The notes under the pieces: generated by a model
The model's database searches: none
What the model saw: only the letters and a program-made list of their open reading frames with translations
Told to the model about the DNA's origin: nothing
Shown: piece by piece, positions 12,963 through 12,998 of the stretch
Numbering within the stretch: the stretch's first letter is position 1
Layout of the letters: each line of letters begins with the position of its first letter
Position numbers and translations under genes: made by a program
From: Oscillibacter sp.
GTDB taxonomy: Bacteria; Bacillota; Clostridia; Oscillospirales; Oscillospiraceae
Direction: 5' to 3'
NCBI GenBank assembly: GCA_003487665.1
Contig: DNFA01000004.1
Span: forward strand, 1-12,998
Length of the DNA stretch: 12,998 nucleotides

Positions 12963-12998
12963 CATGCGAGTTTTAGACGATAAGGTACAATAAGTTGC

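Noticed and set aside
12964..12993. Tiny ORF beginning at ATG 12964 (MRVLDDKVQ)
   Set aside because: Nine codons directly after a terminator, without a ribosome site. It could be a remnant or attachment-site flank but nothing supports either within the window.

Overview
The window looks like chromosome from a high-GC, gut-type Firmicute of the class Clostridia (Oscillospirales-like). The supporting signs are AGGAGG-type ribosome sites, the TM1266-type [FeFe]-hydrogenase regulator, a bile salt hydrolase, a BrnQ carrier and an ECF sigma/anti-sigma pair of the Firmicute type. The genus is not determined. All identifications come from reading the sequence, without database searches.

Positions 1-10,730 are GC-rich and read as ordinary chromosome. 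Left to right they hold: a Na+/phosphate cotransporter with a C-terminal PhoU-like domain (+); a run of hairpins and terminators; an ECF sigma factor overlapping its membrane anti-sigma factor (-); a four-gene minus-strand operon of TM1266-type regulator, lipoprotein binding protein, permease and ATPase (NitT/TauT-type ABC importer), read from a strong promoter through a leader with an attenuator-like terminator; brnQ (-); a divergent lysR-bsh pair (+); and a small ankyrin-repeat protein (-) converging on bsh.

From about 10,860 to the end the base composition becomes clearly AT-rich and the gene style changes. This part has a 26-bp perfect palindrome, a near-consensus promoter and three tightly packed genes: a Phd/YefM-like antitoxin, a compact HipA-family kinase without the N-terminal HipS-like domain, and a protein joining a HipS-like domain to a HIRAN DNA-end-binding domain. 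A strong terminator closes the operon. It is the most interesting part of the window: a probably horizontally acquired three-gene kinase toxin-antitoxin module in which two different candidate antitoxins flank one kinase.

Likely joint functions: the sigma and anti-sigma proteins form an envelope-signal switch; the ABC genes form one importer whose pairing with a hydrogenase-system regulator suggests a link to redox or hydrogen metabolism; LysR probably controls bile-salt deconjugation; the Hip operon is a self-contained accessory module.
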